The notes under the pieces are model-generated. The model saw nothing but the letters and a program-made list of their open reading frames with translations, was not told the DNA's origin and did not search any database. A DNA stretch of 46,008 nt, taken from the NCBI GenBank assembly GCA_001414345.1, contig LLCB01000398.1, positions 1 to 46,008 on the forward strand. The letters are read 5' to 3'. A program made the translations under genes and the position numbers. Below, piece after piece: positions 1-12,035 of the stretch. Numbering within the stretch: position 1 is the first letter of the stretch; every line of letters starts with the position of its first letter. This DNA comes from Hymenoscyphus infarciens (Eukaryota > Ascomycota > Leotiomycetes > Helotiales > Helotiaceae).

Positions 1-1205
1 GTCTATTATAGACTAAAAAGTATCGACTTAATACTCTATTAAAGACTAAAAAGTATCGACTAATTAGTCTATTAAAGCCTAGAAAGTATTAATAATATAT
101 ATATTCTCTATATTTCTATACTACTTTTAGACTTATTATTCTATTATAGACTAAAAAGTAGAGATAATATATATATTATATATATTTCTATACTTCTTTC
201 AGACTTATTAGTCTATTAAAGACTAAAAAGTATCGACTTATTAGTTAATTAAAGGCTAAAGATATTAATAATATATATATAATATATATTTCTATACTTC
301 ATTTAGACTTATTAGTCTATTATAGACTAAAAAGTATCGACTTATTAGTCTATTATAGACTAAAAAGTATCGACTTAATACTCTATTAAAGACTAAAAAG
401 TAGTAATAATCTATATATAATATATATTTTTATACTTCTTCTAGACTTATTAGTCTATTATAGACTAAAAAGTATCGACTTAATAGTCTATTAAAGCCTA
501 AAAAGTAGTAAGAATATATATATTATATATATTATATATATTTCTATACTTCTTTATAACTTATTATTCTATTATAGACTAAAAAGTAGAGATAATATAT
601 ATATTATATATTTTTCTATACTTCTTTCAGACTTATTAGTCTATTAAAGACTAAAACGTATTAATAATATATATATAATATATATTTTTATACTTCTTCT
701 AGACTTATTAGTCTATTATAGACTAAAAAGTATCGACTTAATACTCTATTAAAGACTAAAAAGTAGTAATAATATATATATAATATATATTTCTATACTT
801 CTTTAAGACTTAATAGCTTATTAAAGCCTAAAAGGTAGTAATAATATATATATAATATATATTTCTATACTTCTTTTAGACTTCTTATCCTATTAAAGAC
901 TAAAAGATATCGACTTATTAGTCTATTAACGTCTAAATGATATTAATAATATTTATATTATATATTTTTCTATACTTCTTTTTAACTTATTAGTCTAATA
1001 AAGACTAAAAAGTCTTAATAATATATATAATTTATATATTTCTATACTTCTTTTAGACTTATTACTCTATTAAAGACTAAATAGTAATAATTTATTAGTT
1101 TATTAAAAACTAAACAGTATCTACTTAATAGTATATTAACGTCTAAAAAGTATTATAAATATATAAACTTCTTTTAAGCTTATTAGCTTATTAAAGACTA
1201 TAAGG
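1..1205 (+). repeat. Satellite array A, forward orientation, runs off left end
   Basis: About twelve units of the window's satellite. Each unit has an AT spacer (core ATATATATTATATATATTTC, then TATACTTCTT) of about 39 bp, followed by one to three copies of a 33-bp module containing TTAGTCTATTATAGACTAA. That 19-mer is a perfect hairpin: 8-bp arms around TTA. The arms extend to about 13 bp with one mismatch when the flanking ACTTA and AAAAGT are included. The array is already inside a unit at base 1, so it continues outside the window. Units become more divergent toward the right edge (1000-1205), as is usual at satellite borders. Several units share the private variant AATACTCT (near 30, 380 and 730), which suggests local copying of units. 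Confidence 0.9.
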
Positions 1206-1604
1206 TTCTTTAAGTTAGAGCTCTCTAGAGTAAGTATAAAACTAGAATTAGATAATATTTAGAGAGGAATTCCTTAAAGTAGTAAAAAGTAATAAAGTTA
1301 ATAAAACTTATATCCTCTAATATAGAAGGCGTGTTTAAAGTATAGTATTATACTCTCTATAAAAGAGTAGCTTATTAAGCTAAGTAATGATTAATTAATT
1401 ATAATCGACTACTACTACTAACTACCGACAACTAGCTACTTATCCCTTTACCTTATATTTATTACTAAAGTTCTCTTACTCGCTAGTTTACTCTAATACT
1501 ATAGTCTATCTAGTTTATATTCTTAGCCTTTATTTATAAGCTAACTTAAGTATTATATAAATTATAGTCTTCTTCCTTTATAGTTATATTTTTTAAATAA
1601 GTAT
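1206..1604. other. Degraded AT-rich spacer, no gene seen
   Basis: This sequence follows array A. It has stop codons throughout all frames and CpA/TpG depletion. I see no repeat, RNA gene or recognisable protein motif. Confidence 0.6.
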
Positions 1605-1766
1605 TTAATTCCTTATCCTTGTCCTTAACTTTAATATCTACTAGTTAAGTTTTAAAATCCTATTATCTATCCTTATCTCTAACTTTAGTCTTTACTAGTT
1701 AAGTTCTAAAATCCTATTACCTATCCTTATCCCTAACTTCGGTCTCTACTAGTTAAGTTCTAAAAT
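1605..1766. repeat. 54-bp tandem repeat, three copies
   Basis: Three head-to-tail copies at 1605-1658, 1659-1712 and 1713-1766, each ending in CTAGTTAAGTTYTAAAAT. Copies 2 and 3 are very close; copy 1 is more diverged. The period is 18 codons. On the minus strand one frame reads as a charged repeat rich in D, K, R and Q if its TAG/TAA codons are taken as former CAG/CAA. This may be a remnant of a coiled-coil-like repeat in a decayed protein, but that is inference. Confidence 0.85.
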
Positions 1767-3594
1767 CTTATTAACTATTATTGTTACTAGTTACTATACT
1801 TATCTAGCTTAGAATAACTATATAGTTGTTATTATTATTATTCTTGTTTAAAACTTTAACCTTACTGTCTATAGAAACTAGATTATTACCTATAATAATA
1901 TTACTATCTATTTTAGACTTATATTTAGCTCTAAATCTTATAGCAAATTTTATAGTATTAAAATCTTCCCTATCATCTTCTATATTATCTTTTCTATTAT
2001 CTTCTATATTATCTTCTCTATTATATATCTTACTACTATCTACTATAATCCCTTATCTTTTTATTTCTATAATTCTAATAATAACTAATATTAGTACTGC
2101 TTCTAAGCACTTAAAGAGTATCGCGATGTTATAAGGCTTACTATATTATATATTAAGTTCTAGAATAACATTAGGTAAATCTTCTTTGTTCTTAGTATTT
2201 ATATACTCTTAGTATTCCCTAGTTATTACTATGTAGTAAAATACTAGAGTTATCCTAGTAAGTAAAACAGAATATATACTAAGAGTTATTAGAATAGATC
2301 CCTAGAGTAAGATATCTTAAAGCTTACTCTATTTCCTTCTATAAATCTTTATCTAATATTTCTTTATACTACTATATCTATTATAATATTATCCTATATA
2401 TCTCTACTATAAGCTATCTCTTAGTCCTTAAATATATCTTAGCTATTAGATTCTTATTAACTCTATCTATCTCTATTTTAATTTTATTAGAACATCTATA
2501 TAAGTCGTTCTCCTTATATATACCTACTATATTCAACTTTAAAATAACTATTAATCTATTATTAATAATAACTGCTTTAAGAGGCCTAAGATTAATTCTA
2601 AACTATTATAGATTTAGATTCTATATATACAAATATAAGGGCTTTAAAAAGTATCTACTAAGTATAAGATTTAATATACCTACTATAAACCTAGCTATAA
2701 GCATTTAGGGGATAATCTTATTATTTAGATAAGGATTTTTAGAAAATTCGAGATCTTCTTAAGTATCTTTAAGAACATAGTTACTTATTATTTATATAAG
2801 GGTATATATTCTATTATCTAAGCTAGACTTAGCTAAGCTAGACTTAACCGAGCTTAGTTATATTATAAATCGTATCTTTCTTCCTCTAATACTTCAACGA
2901 GGTTATTATACTTACTATTCCTTATTACTATTCTTCTCTTTCTCTTATTCTATATTAATCTTATTATTTAGTACGTTATAGTCTTCTTCTAGCTTATAAT
3001 CTAGCCTAACTTTATAATTATTTATGTTATATCTTATTATATATTATAGTAAGATCTAGAAGCTAGAATATAAGGTTATTAAATCTAGTAAGATTATCTC
3101 TTTAATCTAACTACTATTCTAGCTGTATAGGTTAGTTAATTTAAAAGGTATAGTACGTTTATATAATATAGCTAGATTAATATTCTCTTCTCTTATTTAA
3201 CACTAACGTATAATTTCCTTAGTATTGGCTTTTTTAAAAAGACGTCTAACTATTTTAATCTTTAAAAGACGTAGGACGTTATTATTTACACCTATATTCT
3301 AATTAACTATTTTTATATAAAAGCTCTCTTTATAATCTATAGTTAGTTTACTCTTAGATATATATATAACTCTAATTAAAGTAACCTTTAGATCTCTTAT
3401 AATATTAAAGAAAGTATATAATAGAGTCTTAAACTTCTATAGTATTTTATTTAATATCTAAGTAATATATTATTTTAAGTCTTATTTAATACTATATATA
3501 TATAATATTATAGATAGTTAGGTTACTTACTAATAAGGTCTAATATAATAGATATAACAACGAGTAATATATAGTAGTATAGTTTTAAAGCAGG
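1767..3594. other. Degraded transposon-like DNA, no gene recognised
   Basis: This is RIP-type AT-rich sequence. A 102-codon open stretch at 1826-2134 (plus) is Leu/Ile-rich, begins with TTG and comes from a TTATTATTA microsatellite and TCTATATTATCT repeats, so I do not call it a gene. I found no reverse transcriptase, integrase or transposase motif in any frame I read. Confidence 0.5.
2821..2860. repeat. 15-bp short tandem repeat
   Basis: AGCTAGACTTAGCTA at 2821-2835 is followed directly by AGCTAGACTTAACCG at 2836-2850 and a partial third copy (AGCTTAGTTA). The period is 15 bp. Confidence 0.7.
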
Positions 3595-3933
3595 GGGGGA
3601 GCTTAAAGATAAGAAGGATTAGGTAGTAGGTAGTAAATAATATAAAGTACTTAAAGACTAACAATAACCCTTTATAATTTTAAAGTATTTAATCTGTTCT
3701 TTTAATAGTTAAGGTTTTTATAAAAGTCGAGGTTCTATTATAGTAAAAGAAATAAGTAGAGGTTAGTAGAGGCGTTGTTTAATAGGAGGCTTAAAGGTAA
3801 GAACTAGGTAATAAATAATATAAGAAACGTAAGGTCTAATAATAATAATACCTTATAATCTTAAGATAGTTAATCGATTCTTCTAATAGCTATAGTCTTT
3901 TTAATAGTTAAGGTTCTTATAAAAGTCGAGGTT
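3595..3933. repeat. Diverged direct duplication of about 140 bp
   Basis: Copy 1 (about 3595-3734) and copy 2 (about 3784-3933) share an ordered set of blocks: GGAGCTTAAAG/GGAGGCTTAAAG, AGGTARTAAATAATATAA, AATAACCCTTTATAAT/AATACCTTATAAT, TTTTTAATAGTTAAGG-like and ATAAAAGTCGAGGTT. Spacing is roughly 190 bp. Copies differ by many changes and small gaps, so the duplication is old. Confidence 0.7.
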
Positions 3934-6460
3934 ATAAGGAAAGTTAAGGTCTTCTAGAAGTCTACGAGTTTCTATAAGACTATATTAAAAGAGGTATATC
4001 TTCTAAAATAATTAAGTTATAACTATTACAATAGTCTTCTATTTTTAAAAGTATATTTATAACTTAACTATGTTAAATAGTTCCGCTCTTCCCTAGATAG
4101 ACGTCTACAAGGTTATTATAACTACTAAGGTAGGTGTTAAAAATAGTCTTTAGTTTATCTAGCTCTTACTATATACTTATCTAGATAACTAGTTCTCTTA
4201 TAGTAGAAGGAGTATAAAGATGTTAACTAATTCTTCTAGAATTATTATTAGAATAAATAAGAAAACTCTATTTACTTACAAAAGAATACCTTTAGCTTAA
4301 AAAGTTAGTATATTTTTTAAAGCCTATTTACTAACTAAGTTTTAAGTTTATTAATAAAACCATAGTAGTGTATATACTATAAGAAAGTATACTAGCTTAA
4401 TACTATCTTAAATATATACTTTAAGTCTTTACTTTAATCTAGATAGAGTGAAAAAATCCTTATAATTAAAAGAGTTTATATTTATATAATATTTAAGATA
4501 CTAAACTAAGAAGTAGTAACGGGATATAAAATACTATAGCTTCTATAATAGTTATAGAGAGATATCTAAGTATCTAGGACTAAGGAAAATCTATTAATAA
4601 AATCTATAAAAGTACTAGTATCTAAATATACTATAATTAAGCCTCTTTAGTATTTAGCTTCTACTAACTAGCGAATTTACTATCTACCCTCTTCTAGTAT
4701 ATACTAAAAGCCTCTATTAATTTGCTATTAAGCTCTTTTAATTTCTAGTACTAAGTGAATATACTCTTTTATTATGTTTTAAGATTACCTTACTATTGAG
4801 CTCTTCTTTCTAGTATTTAACAAATATATAAAAGCACTAGCCTTAGCCTTATATTCTAGCTCTAGTATAATCGTAATAACGAGTAGTTTACTAGTATCTC
4901 TCTTATATTACTATTAGCTTTTCTTAGAAGACCTAGCCTAAAGTATTATTATAGGTTTAAAGTCAGTAGTTTATTTAGATTTAGTGGCTTATCTTACGTA
5001 AGATAAGGCTTAATTAGCTAGCTAGTATAATAGAGTTATATTACTAATATATAATCGTTATTAGCTATAGTATTAGTAGGAAGGTAGGTAAGGGTTCTCT
5101 TTTTAAGGTATAGTAGAATAGTAAAGATAAAAAGACACTATATCTTAGTAAAAGGAAGATATAAGGTATAACTTAGTCCTACTTTCTTTATTATACTATA
5201 ACCTAAAACATTGTTAAAAGTACTACTACTTTTCTTTATCCTACTCTATAAAAACCACATCTACTAAACCACATCTACTATAGATAAGGCTAAGAAGCGA
5301 TAATATAATACCTTATAGTATTAGCTTTCTTACTAGACCCTTAACTAGTATCTAGGCTAGTATTAATTTAAATCTAAGATTATATATCTATTCTTTAATA
5401 TAGGAAGATATATACCTCTAACATCTCTAGCTCTATTATAAGAAACTATCTAAAAACCGGCCTCTTAGGCGACAAGAACATAAGCATTTGTCATAAAATA
5501 CACTTACTTATAGTATTAACTAGAAAAGGCTTTAACACGTCTTATTACTAGTATAGAAATACTAGTTTAAGAAGTTATAAAATAATATAATCTATAACCT
5601 TATTACTTTATTATTTAAAGTAGTAATAGGCATAGAAGTATATAGGTTAGTTTCTTATCTATAAGTCTCTAAAATTATAGCTAATTTCTATATCTATAAT
5701 AAAATATTAACTTTTTAATACTATATATACTCTATTATAAAGATTTATCCTCCTCTAGTATTCTATAGTTAGTATTATTTATAAGTATATATAAATAATA
5801 CTTAGTCTTTAAAAGAGTAAGGAAAATTCTATACTAGTAAGAAGAGGTTATTTAATTTCATTATAGAGACTGTTTAACACTATAAAGAGATGCTAATAAA
5901 CCCTCTTTATACTACTATTCTTATTATACTAGCTTAAAACGTAAGAATAAGAGGCAAGCTTTTTACTTTATATTAGGTAAGAAAAAGTCTCTAGTTTAAC
6001 ATTCTATAGCTTACTTTTTAAGTTTCTCTTATTACTCTAAGATATATTTCATCTACTATATAGACTTCTCTAAAAGTTTATTCTACTAATATTATAAATA
6101 AATATCTTTAAAAGCTTAATAACCTAACTTGTTTTAATAGTACTACTTTAAAGATTAAGAAAAGAAGTTTCCTAATTAAATTAGTATATATACTACTTTA
6201 TAAATTAAATACTATATACTATAGCGTGAATCTAGCTCTACTATAATTACTAATAAAAAGAAAGCTTTCTATATATTCTATCTTAGCACCTAATAAATAA
6301 GCTTAAATTACTTCTAACTAAGTTACTCTAATTAAATTAAAGAATAAGAAAGGTTAGGTTTAGTATAATAATATATAGAAAGATTATTAGATACGCTTCT
6401 TATTCTTAGCTTTATACTTTTATAGTTAATAGATTAGGAAAAGATAATCTAAGGTATATA
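3934..6460. other. Degraded AT-rich DNA, no gene recognised
   Basis: Stops are dense in every frame. Some stretches (for example 5520-6130 plus) read as protein-like text if TAG/TAA are taken as former CAG/CAA, but stop density is no lower than background and I recognise no family. The patch at about 5455-5510 holds more CpA/TpG and G+C than its surroundings. Confidence 0.45.
5253..5280. repeat. Exact 14-bp tandem duplication
   Basis: AACCACATCTACTA occurs twice in direct succession (5253-5266, 5267-5280). Each copy keeps two CpA dinucleotides, unusual in this window. Both could have arisen by slippage after most CpA mutation, or the site may have escaped it. Confidence 0.85.
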
Positions 6461-6625
6461 GATATATAAGAGGAGATTTCTTATATTAGATAGGTTTATT
6501 AAGACTTTACTCTACTACTTAATAGATATGTTAAAAGAGATTTCTTATACTAGATAGTTCTACTAAGACTTTACTTTAATACTTAATAGATATATAAGGA
6601 GGGATTTAACCTACTTTACTTTATA
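6461..6625. repeat. 64-bp tandem repeat, about 2.4 copies
   Basis: Units begin at 6461, 6525 and 6589 with GATATATAAGAGG-like sequence and continue through GAGATTTCTTATAYTAGATAG and AAGACTTTACT. The 64-bp spacing is exact between the three starts. The last copy fades after about 25-35 bp. Confidence 0.85.
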
Positions 6626-7819
6626 GTTTATAAATCTACTTAAAGAGCTTTAAGAGGGTTTAGAATAGCTAATTTAAGAACTATAATAAAAACAAAGAAC
6701 ACTTATAGTACTAATACTACTATTAAACATAAAATTCTAAATCCTAAATCCTAAACATTAAACTAACAAACTCTATACCTCTAATACTACTATTAAACGT
6801 AAATCTAAAGAACCTCCCCTCTCTATAATACTAATAAATATATATAAACAAAACAGTAGTAGTAACATTAGCTATAGTAACCTTAATTTAGTAAGAGGTA
6901 AGAATGGGTATTAATAAGAGCTAGCTAACTAGCTAAAATAAGAGGAAAAGAGAGCTAGAGTATAGAAAAAAGGGCTATATATATTCTTAATTAGAATAGA
7001 TTGAAATTATATAGGGGTCGATAGCTAGCTCTATAGGCTGTTCTATTTAGAATTTATTATTAAATATAATATAATTATATGAAGAGCCTCTCTATTATTT
7101 AATTTAGAGGTTAGAAGAATTTAATAAAGTATACTAGTGCCTAATCTCTAAATTTAGTTATGCTACTAGTAATTATTTCTAATTACTAGAAAGCTAGCTA
7201 ATAAATTAATAGATCTTTTTAATATATAAGCTAATATTACTATCTTATTTAAAGTCTAACTATTCCCTTATTAATACCTTCTATATAATTATATCTTCCT
7301 CTATCTTAATAAACTCTTAAGCTTTTAACATTTAGCCTTTTATTTAAATAAAATTATTAATCTTATTTTAATAGAGATGTATAAAATCTAGATTAATTTA
7401 GATTACTATATTTAACCTAACTTATAGCCTTTTATAAAGCCTCTTAACCTTCTCTAAGTTGTTTCTTTATACCTTTTTAATAATATTATTTTTATATATA
7501 TATTAAAAGATAATATACTAGGTTTAGAAAGGGACGTAATAATAAGATTTCTAAGCTATCTCTACCTAAAAGAAACTATTTACTTCGAGTCTTTCCCTCT
7601 AGTATTTTCGTATAGTATCCTTCTATTCTTTAGAGTCTTATATAAAGTCTTTTTTAAGTTCTACCTCTTTTACTTCGACCTCCTTTTAGACTATAGTAAC
7701 TAACGCGGCGTCGGTGTATATAATAGCTAGTAAATAGCTTCGTAGACGTATAACACGTTACTACTCTATTATATAAGATATAACCAGTTTATAAAGTAAG
7801 AGGTAGTTTAATTATAAAG
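6626..7819. other. Degraded AT-rich DNA with short duplications
   Basis: A 23-bp direct repeat, CTAATACTACTATTAAACRTAAA, occurs near 6710 and again near 6782. Between them TCCTAAA-like heptamers repeat about three times (6735-6757). They resemble a degenerate telomere-type repeat but are too short to interpret. A GC-richer patch with several CpG sites lies at 7694-7712. No gene is recognised. Confidence 0.5.
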
Positions 7820-8040
7820 AGAGTACTAATTAATAAGTGTTTTTAGAGGTTTACTTACGTTAGAGGAGAGAGGAGATAGCTTAGTACTAATTAAGGGCTT
7901 AAGGTAATAAGTATTTTTAAAGCGTTTATCTATAGAGAGATATAGATTTAATAGAGAATATAGCTTAGTATTAATTATATAGCTTAAGTATAAATAGAGG
8001 GGTTTTTAAAGTATAGGTTTAGTATTAATTATATTAAAGG
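7820..8040. repeat. Degenerate repeat cluster around TTAGTAYTAATTA
   Basis: The motif TTAGTAYTAATTA or a close variant occurs at about 7821, 7881, 7965 and 8019, each followed by a TTTTTARAG-like block. Spacing is irregular (about 60, 84 and 54 bp). I read this as an eroded tandem repeat. Confidence 0.5.
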
Positions 8041-8405
8041 CGTAAGATAAGCATTTCTAGGCTTTTTACTAGAGCAGTGCTAGAACAGGAATAGGACTAT
8101 ACTAAGTAGGTAAATACTACTAGTATAAGTTCTTTTAGTATTTCTAGTAGTACTAGACATTCTAGAGAGAAAAGCATAAACAGAGCTAAGTAAACCTACC
8201 TAGGCTCTTACTCTACCTTACACGCTACTTTTATATAGACTTATTAATATAAACAGTCTACTTTTAAGTATAATTAAGCTGTAAAAAGTCTTAGTTTTAT
8301 TTATTCTATACAGTTCCTAACTATTAGAAATAAGCTCTAAATTACTTAGAGGCCTATTTAGCTTATTTATATCTAAGATATATACTACTAAGAACTAGAA
8401 AGTAA

Positions 8406-8472
8406 TATATATATATTTAAAAGAGATATAAATCCCTCGTTTAACCTTATATATCTTAGTATAAATATATAT
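8406..8472 (+). repeat. Dispersed repeat box, copy 1
   Basis: About 64 bp match 25681-25749 in the same orientation, around the shared cores TATATTTAAAAG, ATATAAAT and TTTAACCTTATATA. Of roughly eight differences, about four are C/T or G/A transitions: CCCTCG here is CTCTTA in the other copy. The 16-mer TATATACTACTAAGAA lies close by at 8383, and again near 11506 and 25754. The copy near 25.7 kb sits just upstream of the Harbinger transposase, so this may be an element end or promoter-like segment. That is inference. Confidence 0.65.
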
Positions 8473-11400
8473 TAAAAGCTATCTCTTTAGTTCACTATAT
8501 AACTTATATATAGACGTAATTAGAAGCCTAGTTTAAAACTACTTCTATTTAGATTAGAATTATATTAAAATCTAAGTAGTCTAAAACTATAATACTACTA
8601 AACTAGTTTAGAAATACTAAGATATTAAAATTTAAATTAAAGCTATTTATACTTCTTATTCTATATATAGTAGTAGTACTTCTCTTTCTATCTCTCTCTC
8701 TAATCTCTCTTACTCTTTTATATTCTTTATAACTTCTATTTTATAAAATTCTTTCTAATATAGAAACTTATTATAATAAATAGATATAGTATACTACTTA
8801 TACTAGCTTCTTATTTAACGTATTTATAGTAGATATATACTTTCTAGAGATAACTTAGCTAGTTATTTATCTCTTTATACTTTATACTAATAGTATAAGC
8901 GTATATTAGTAATACTAGATCGAGTATAGAGATAAATAGAATATTACTTTTAAGCTTTTATAATATTATCTCTTTTATTAAGATAAATAAATTATTATAT
9001 AGACTAGAAATCTTTAAGAAGAGAGAGAAGAAGATATAATTAGAAAGCTTTATATAAAGAGCGAGTACTTATATCTATTAAATATTAGTCTTTACTTCTT
9101 TTCTAATTAAGAAACTTATTTAAATTACTTCTATTCTAACTCTAAAGTAAATAAGTATTTATTATAATAATATTTATAATCTAAAAGAATAAAGACTACT
9201 ATAACTTTTATTAAGTTTACTAGGTTTTATAGCTTCTATATAATTAATCTATAATATCTACTTCTTTTATATAGCTATTATAATTATTAATAAATCGTAG
9301 AATAAATAGGTTTTAATAGAAGTTCGTAGTATATTAAGATATTAAGTTACGTGTCTTTATAACTCTTAAGAGTATTAGTAGTAATAGTAATAATTAGTAG
9401 ATAAAAGGTTTATAAATGATTTTACTTATAATAGTACTAGATTAGTATAAGTATTCTCGCTCTTATTAATTATATTTCTTACTAGTATATACTATAGAAA
9501 GTATTAATACTAGTAGATTATCTTATTATATAAAAGCTAAAACTTATAAATATACTAGAACGTTTTTACTTATAAGACCTCTCTATTATATACTAGGACT
9601 TATAGTAATTATATTCTTTTACGACTTTTTAAGAGAGTATTATTATTCTTCTTCTTCTAAGTCTTAATTCGATATAGAAAGAGTAGTTTAGTAATATAAG
9701 TATAGTAAGTACTTACTACTCTAATACTAAGCTTAAGAAGCTTATTAATTAATTCTAATAATAATAAGTAATTATCTATATATATTATAAATTAGTAGAA
9801 TTAGTAAGAAAAAGACTTTATAAGTTAAGATAGTATTAAATCTATAGATAGAAATATTAGCTAGAGTTATACTAAAATATATTAAACTAGAAGAAGTAAA
9901 AGTTAAAACTTTTATATATTATTAGTAGATATAAGACTATTCTTTTAAACTAATTCTAGAGTTTTATAAGTATAAGAATAAAAGAGGAAGTTATATATAT
10001 ATTCTATAAAATATAAAGCCTAGTTTTTATATCTCTCTAGAATTAGTTTATACTTATACTTTATTATATACTTATATTTTTCTTTAAACTCTATAATTAT
10101 TAGATACGTCTTATAGTAGATAGATATATCTCTTAAATATTACTTCTAAGTACTTAAAAAGTAGTAATAGCTTTATATACTATTACTCTTTTATAGTCTT
10201 AATAAATAGATAGTTAATATAAAGAAATAACTTAAGTTTATTAAACTAGTATTATTATATAAATTAGAGTAGTAGATATTTATCTTACTTCTTCTAACAA
10301 TCTCTTTCTTCTTTTATATTCTTTATACTAAAGTATATAGTAATTATAAAGAAGATCTTAAGCTCTTAAACTAATATATCTTTCTAGAGATATATACTAG
10401 AACGACTTAGTATAGTAGATACTATATACGTATTTATATTATTATATATTATTATAAGAATTCTAGTAATAAAAAAGAGATTAAAAAAGTATATTAGTTT
10501 TATATAATTAGAAAGTAAAAAGAGAGAGATTTAGTAAAGAGAATTATCTTAATTTAAAAGCGTAAACTTAGTAACCTTTACTTCTATAAGTATATTAGTA
10601 TCTAATTACTCTACTTTCTTAGTAAGAGGTCTCTTAAATAATCGTATATACTTAGATATTATTATATATAACGCTTTCTTAGACTCTCTACTTATATACT
10701 TAATATTTAGTAATAAAGACGATTCTAACTTCTTCTTTATAATAGCCTCGTTTTCTTTACTATTATTACTATTATTATTATTTCTATAATCTAAAGAATC
10801 TATAAGCTTATATTTAATAAAGTCGAAATTATACTTATTATAAGAAACACGTCTATAAGGCGTATTAAAGAGACCTACTTTTTAATAGCTTTTTTAGTAG
10901 CTTTTAAAGCTCTTTTAGTAGAATAGAATAGTATTAGAAGTAATATTAGCTTTATACTATACTAGAGAAGATATATTAAGTAAAAAGAAGAATAAGAGAG
11001 TATTAAAGTAGTAGTAGAAGTAGTAGAAGTAGTAGAAGTAGATAGAGGAAACTTAGCTTATATACTTATATTATAAGCTAACTTACTAAGCTTTTTAAAT
11101 ATAAGATTAGAACCGCGTTCTAGTAAATTATATAGGTTATATAGTAAACTTAAGAAATAGTATTCGCTAAATAGTAATTATTTAAAGTTAAGAGCTATAA
11201 AAAGATAATAAATATAAAAGAGTTTATTTAAAGATTATAATATATAAGTAATTAGACTACTTTAAAATTAATAAGAAGTTTAGTTAATTTTTTAGTATTA
11301 AGTACTTATTTTTAAAAGATATATTTATTAAATTATTAATAAGTAATAAGTATTATATTCTTATTATATTTAAAGACTATAATACTAAGAAAGCTCTTCT

Positions 11401-12035
11401 TTATTATCTAACTATCTACTTAAACCTTTATAGATAAATAATATATTTTAAAAGATAATAATAAGAGAGAAATAACTATCTAAGTACTAGTAATAGAATA
11501 ATAAATATATACTACTAAGAAAAATAATAAAAATAAGTTTAGTTTATAAATCTACTAAAACTTAACTTAAAACTAGATCTACTATTTATACTCTTATATA
11601 TACTCTTATTAAAAAGATTTTATAATAATTTTAGAATATTAAAAGCATCTTTTAATATTAACTAGTAAGATTAAAGAAAGATATCTTATACTAGGATTTA
11701 AGATATTTAAATATCTCTATAGTATATATTTTAAGACGATTCTATCTATTACTAACTACTAATTTTATAAAGAACTAAAAACGCTCTACTAAAGCATTTA
11801 TATAAAAAATAGATAAAAGATAAAGTACTATTTTATAAAGGTTTAAATAAGCCTTTTTTTTTATAGATATATTAGAGCTACTACTTAATAGTATTTCGAC
11901 TAATAGCTTAAGAAAAAAGAGTATAATATTAAGTATATTTATCTTCTATAAGATTAGAAAGCCTAGAATAAATAAAGTTAGCTAATAAGTACTAAAAAAG
12001 AAGTAAAATAAAGCTTTAAATAAGCTTAAAATAGA
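8473..12035. other. Very AT-rich degraded DNA, no gene recognised
   Basis: This is among the most AT-rich parts of the window. A CT-rich run lies at 8690-8725. I read the plus strand across 9000-10450 and the minus strand across 10560-10890 and recognised no family. I found no second copy of the Harbinger DG-T or GVLK motifs here, even though the repeat box at its left end recurs near that transposase. Confidence 0.45.
11007..11043. repeat. 9-bp microsatellite
   Basis: GTAGTAGAA repeats about four times (AGTAGTAGTAGAAGTAGTAG and on). As codons it would give V-V-E repeats on the plus strand. Confidence 0.8.

Noticed and set aside
1826..2134. 102-codon open frame, plus strand, Leu/Ile-rich
   Set aside because: It begins with TTG, is low-complexity and derives from TTA and TCTATATTATCT repeats. 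It has no homology-like motif and sits in RIP-saturated DNA.
8473..11560. A second Harbinger transposase copy right of the 8.4-kb repeat box
   Set aside because: I looked for the DG-T, GWEGS and GVLK motifs in degraded form and did not find them.
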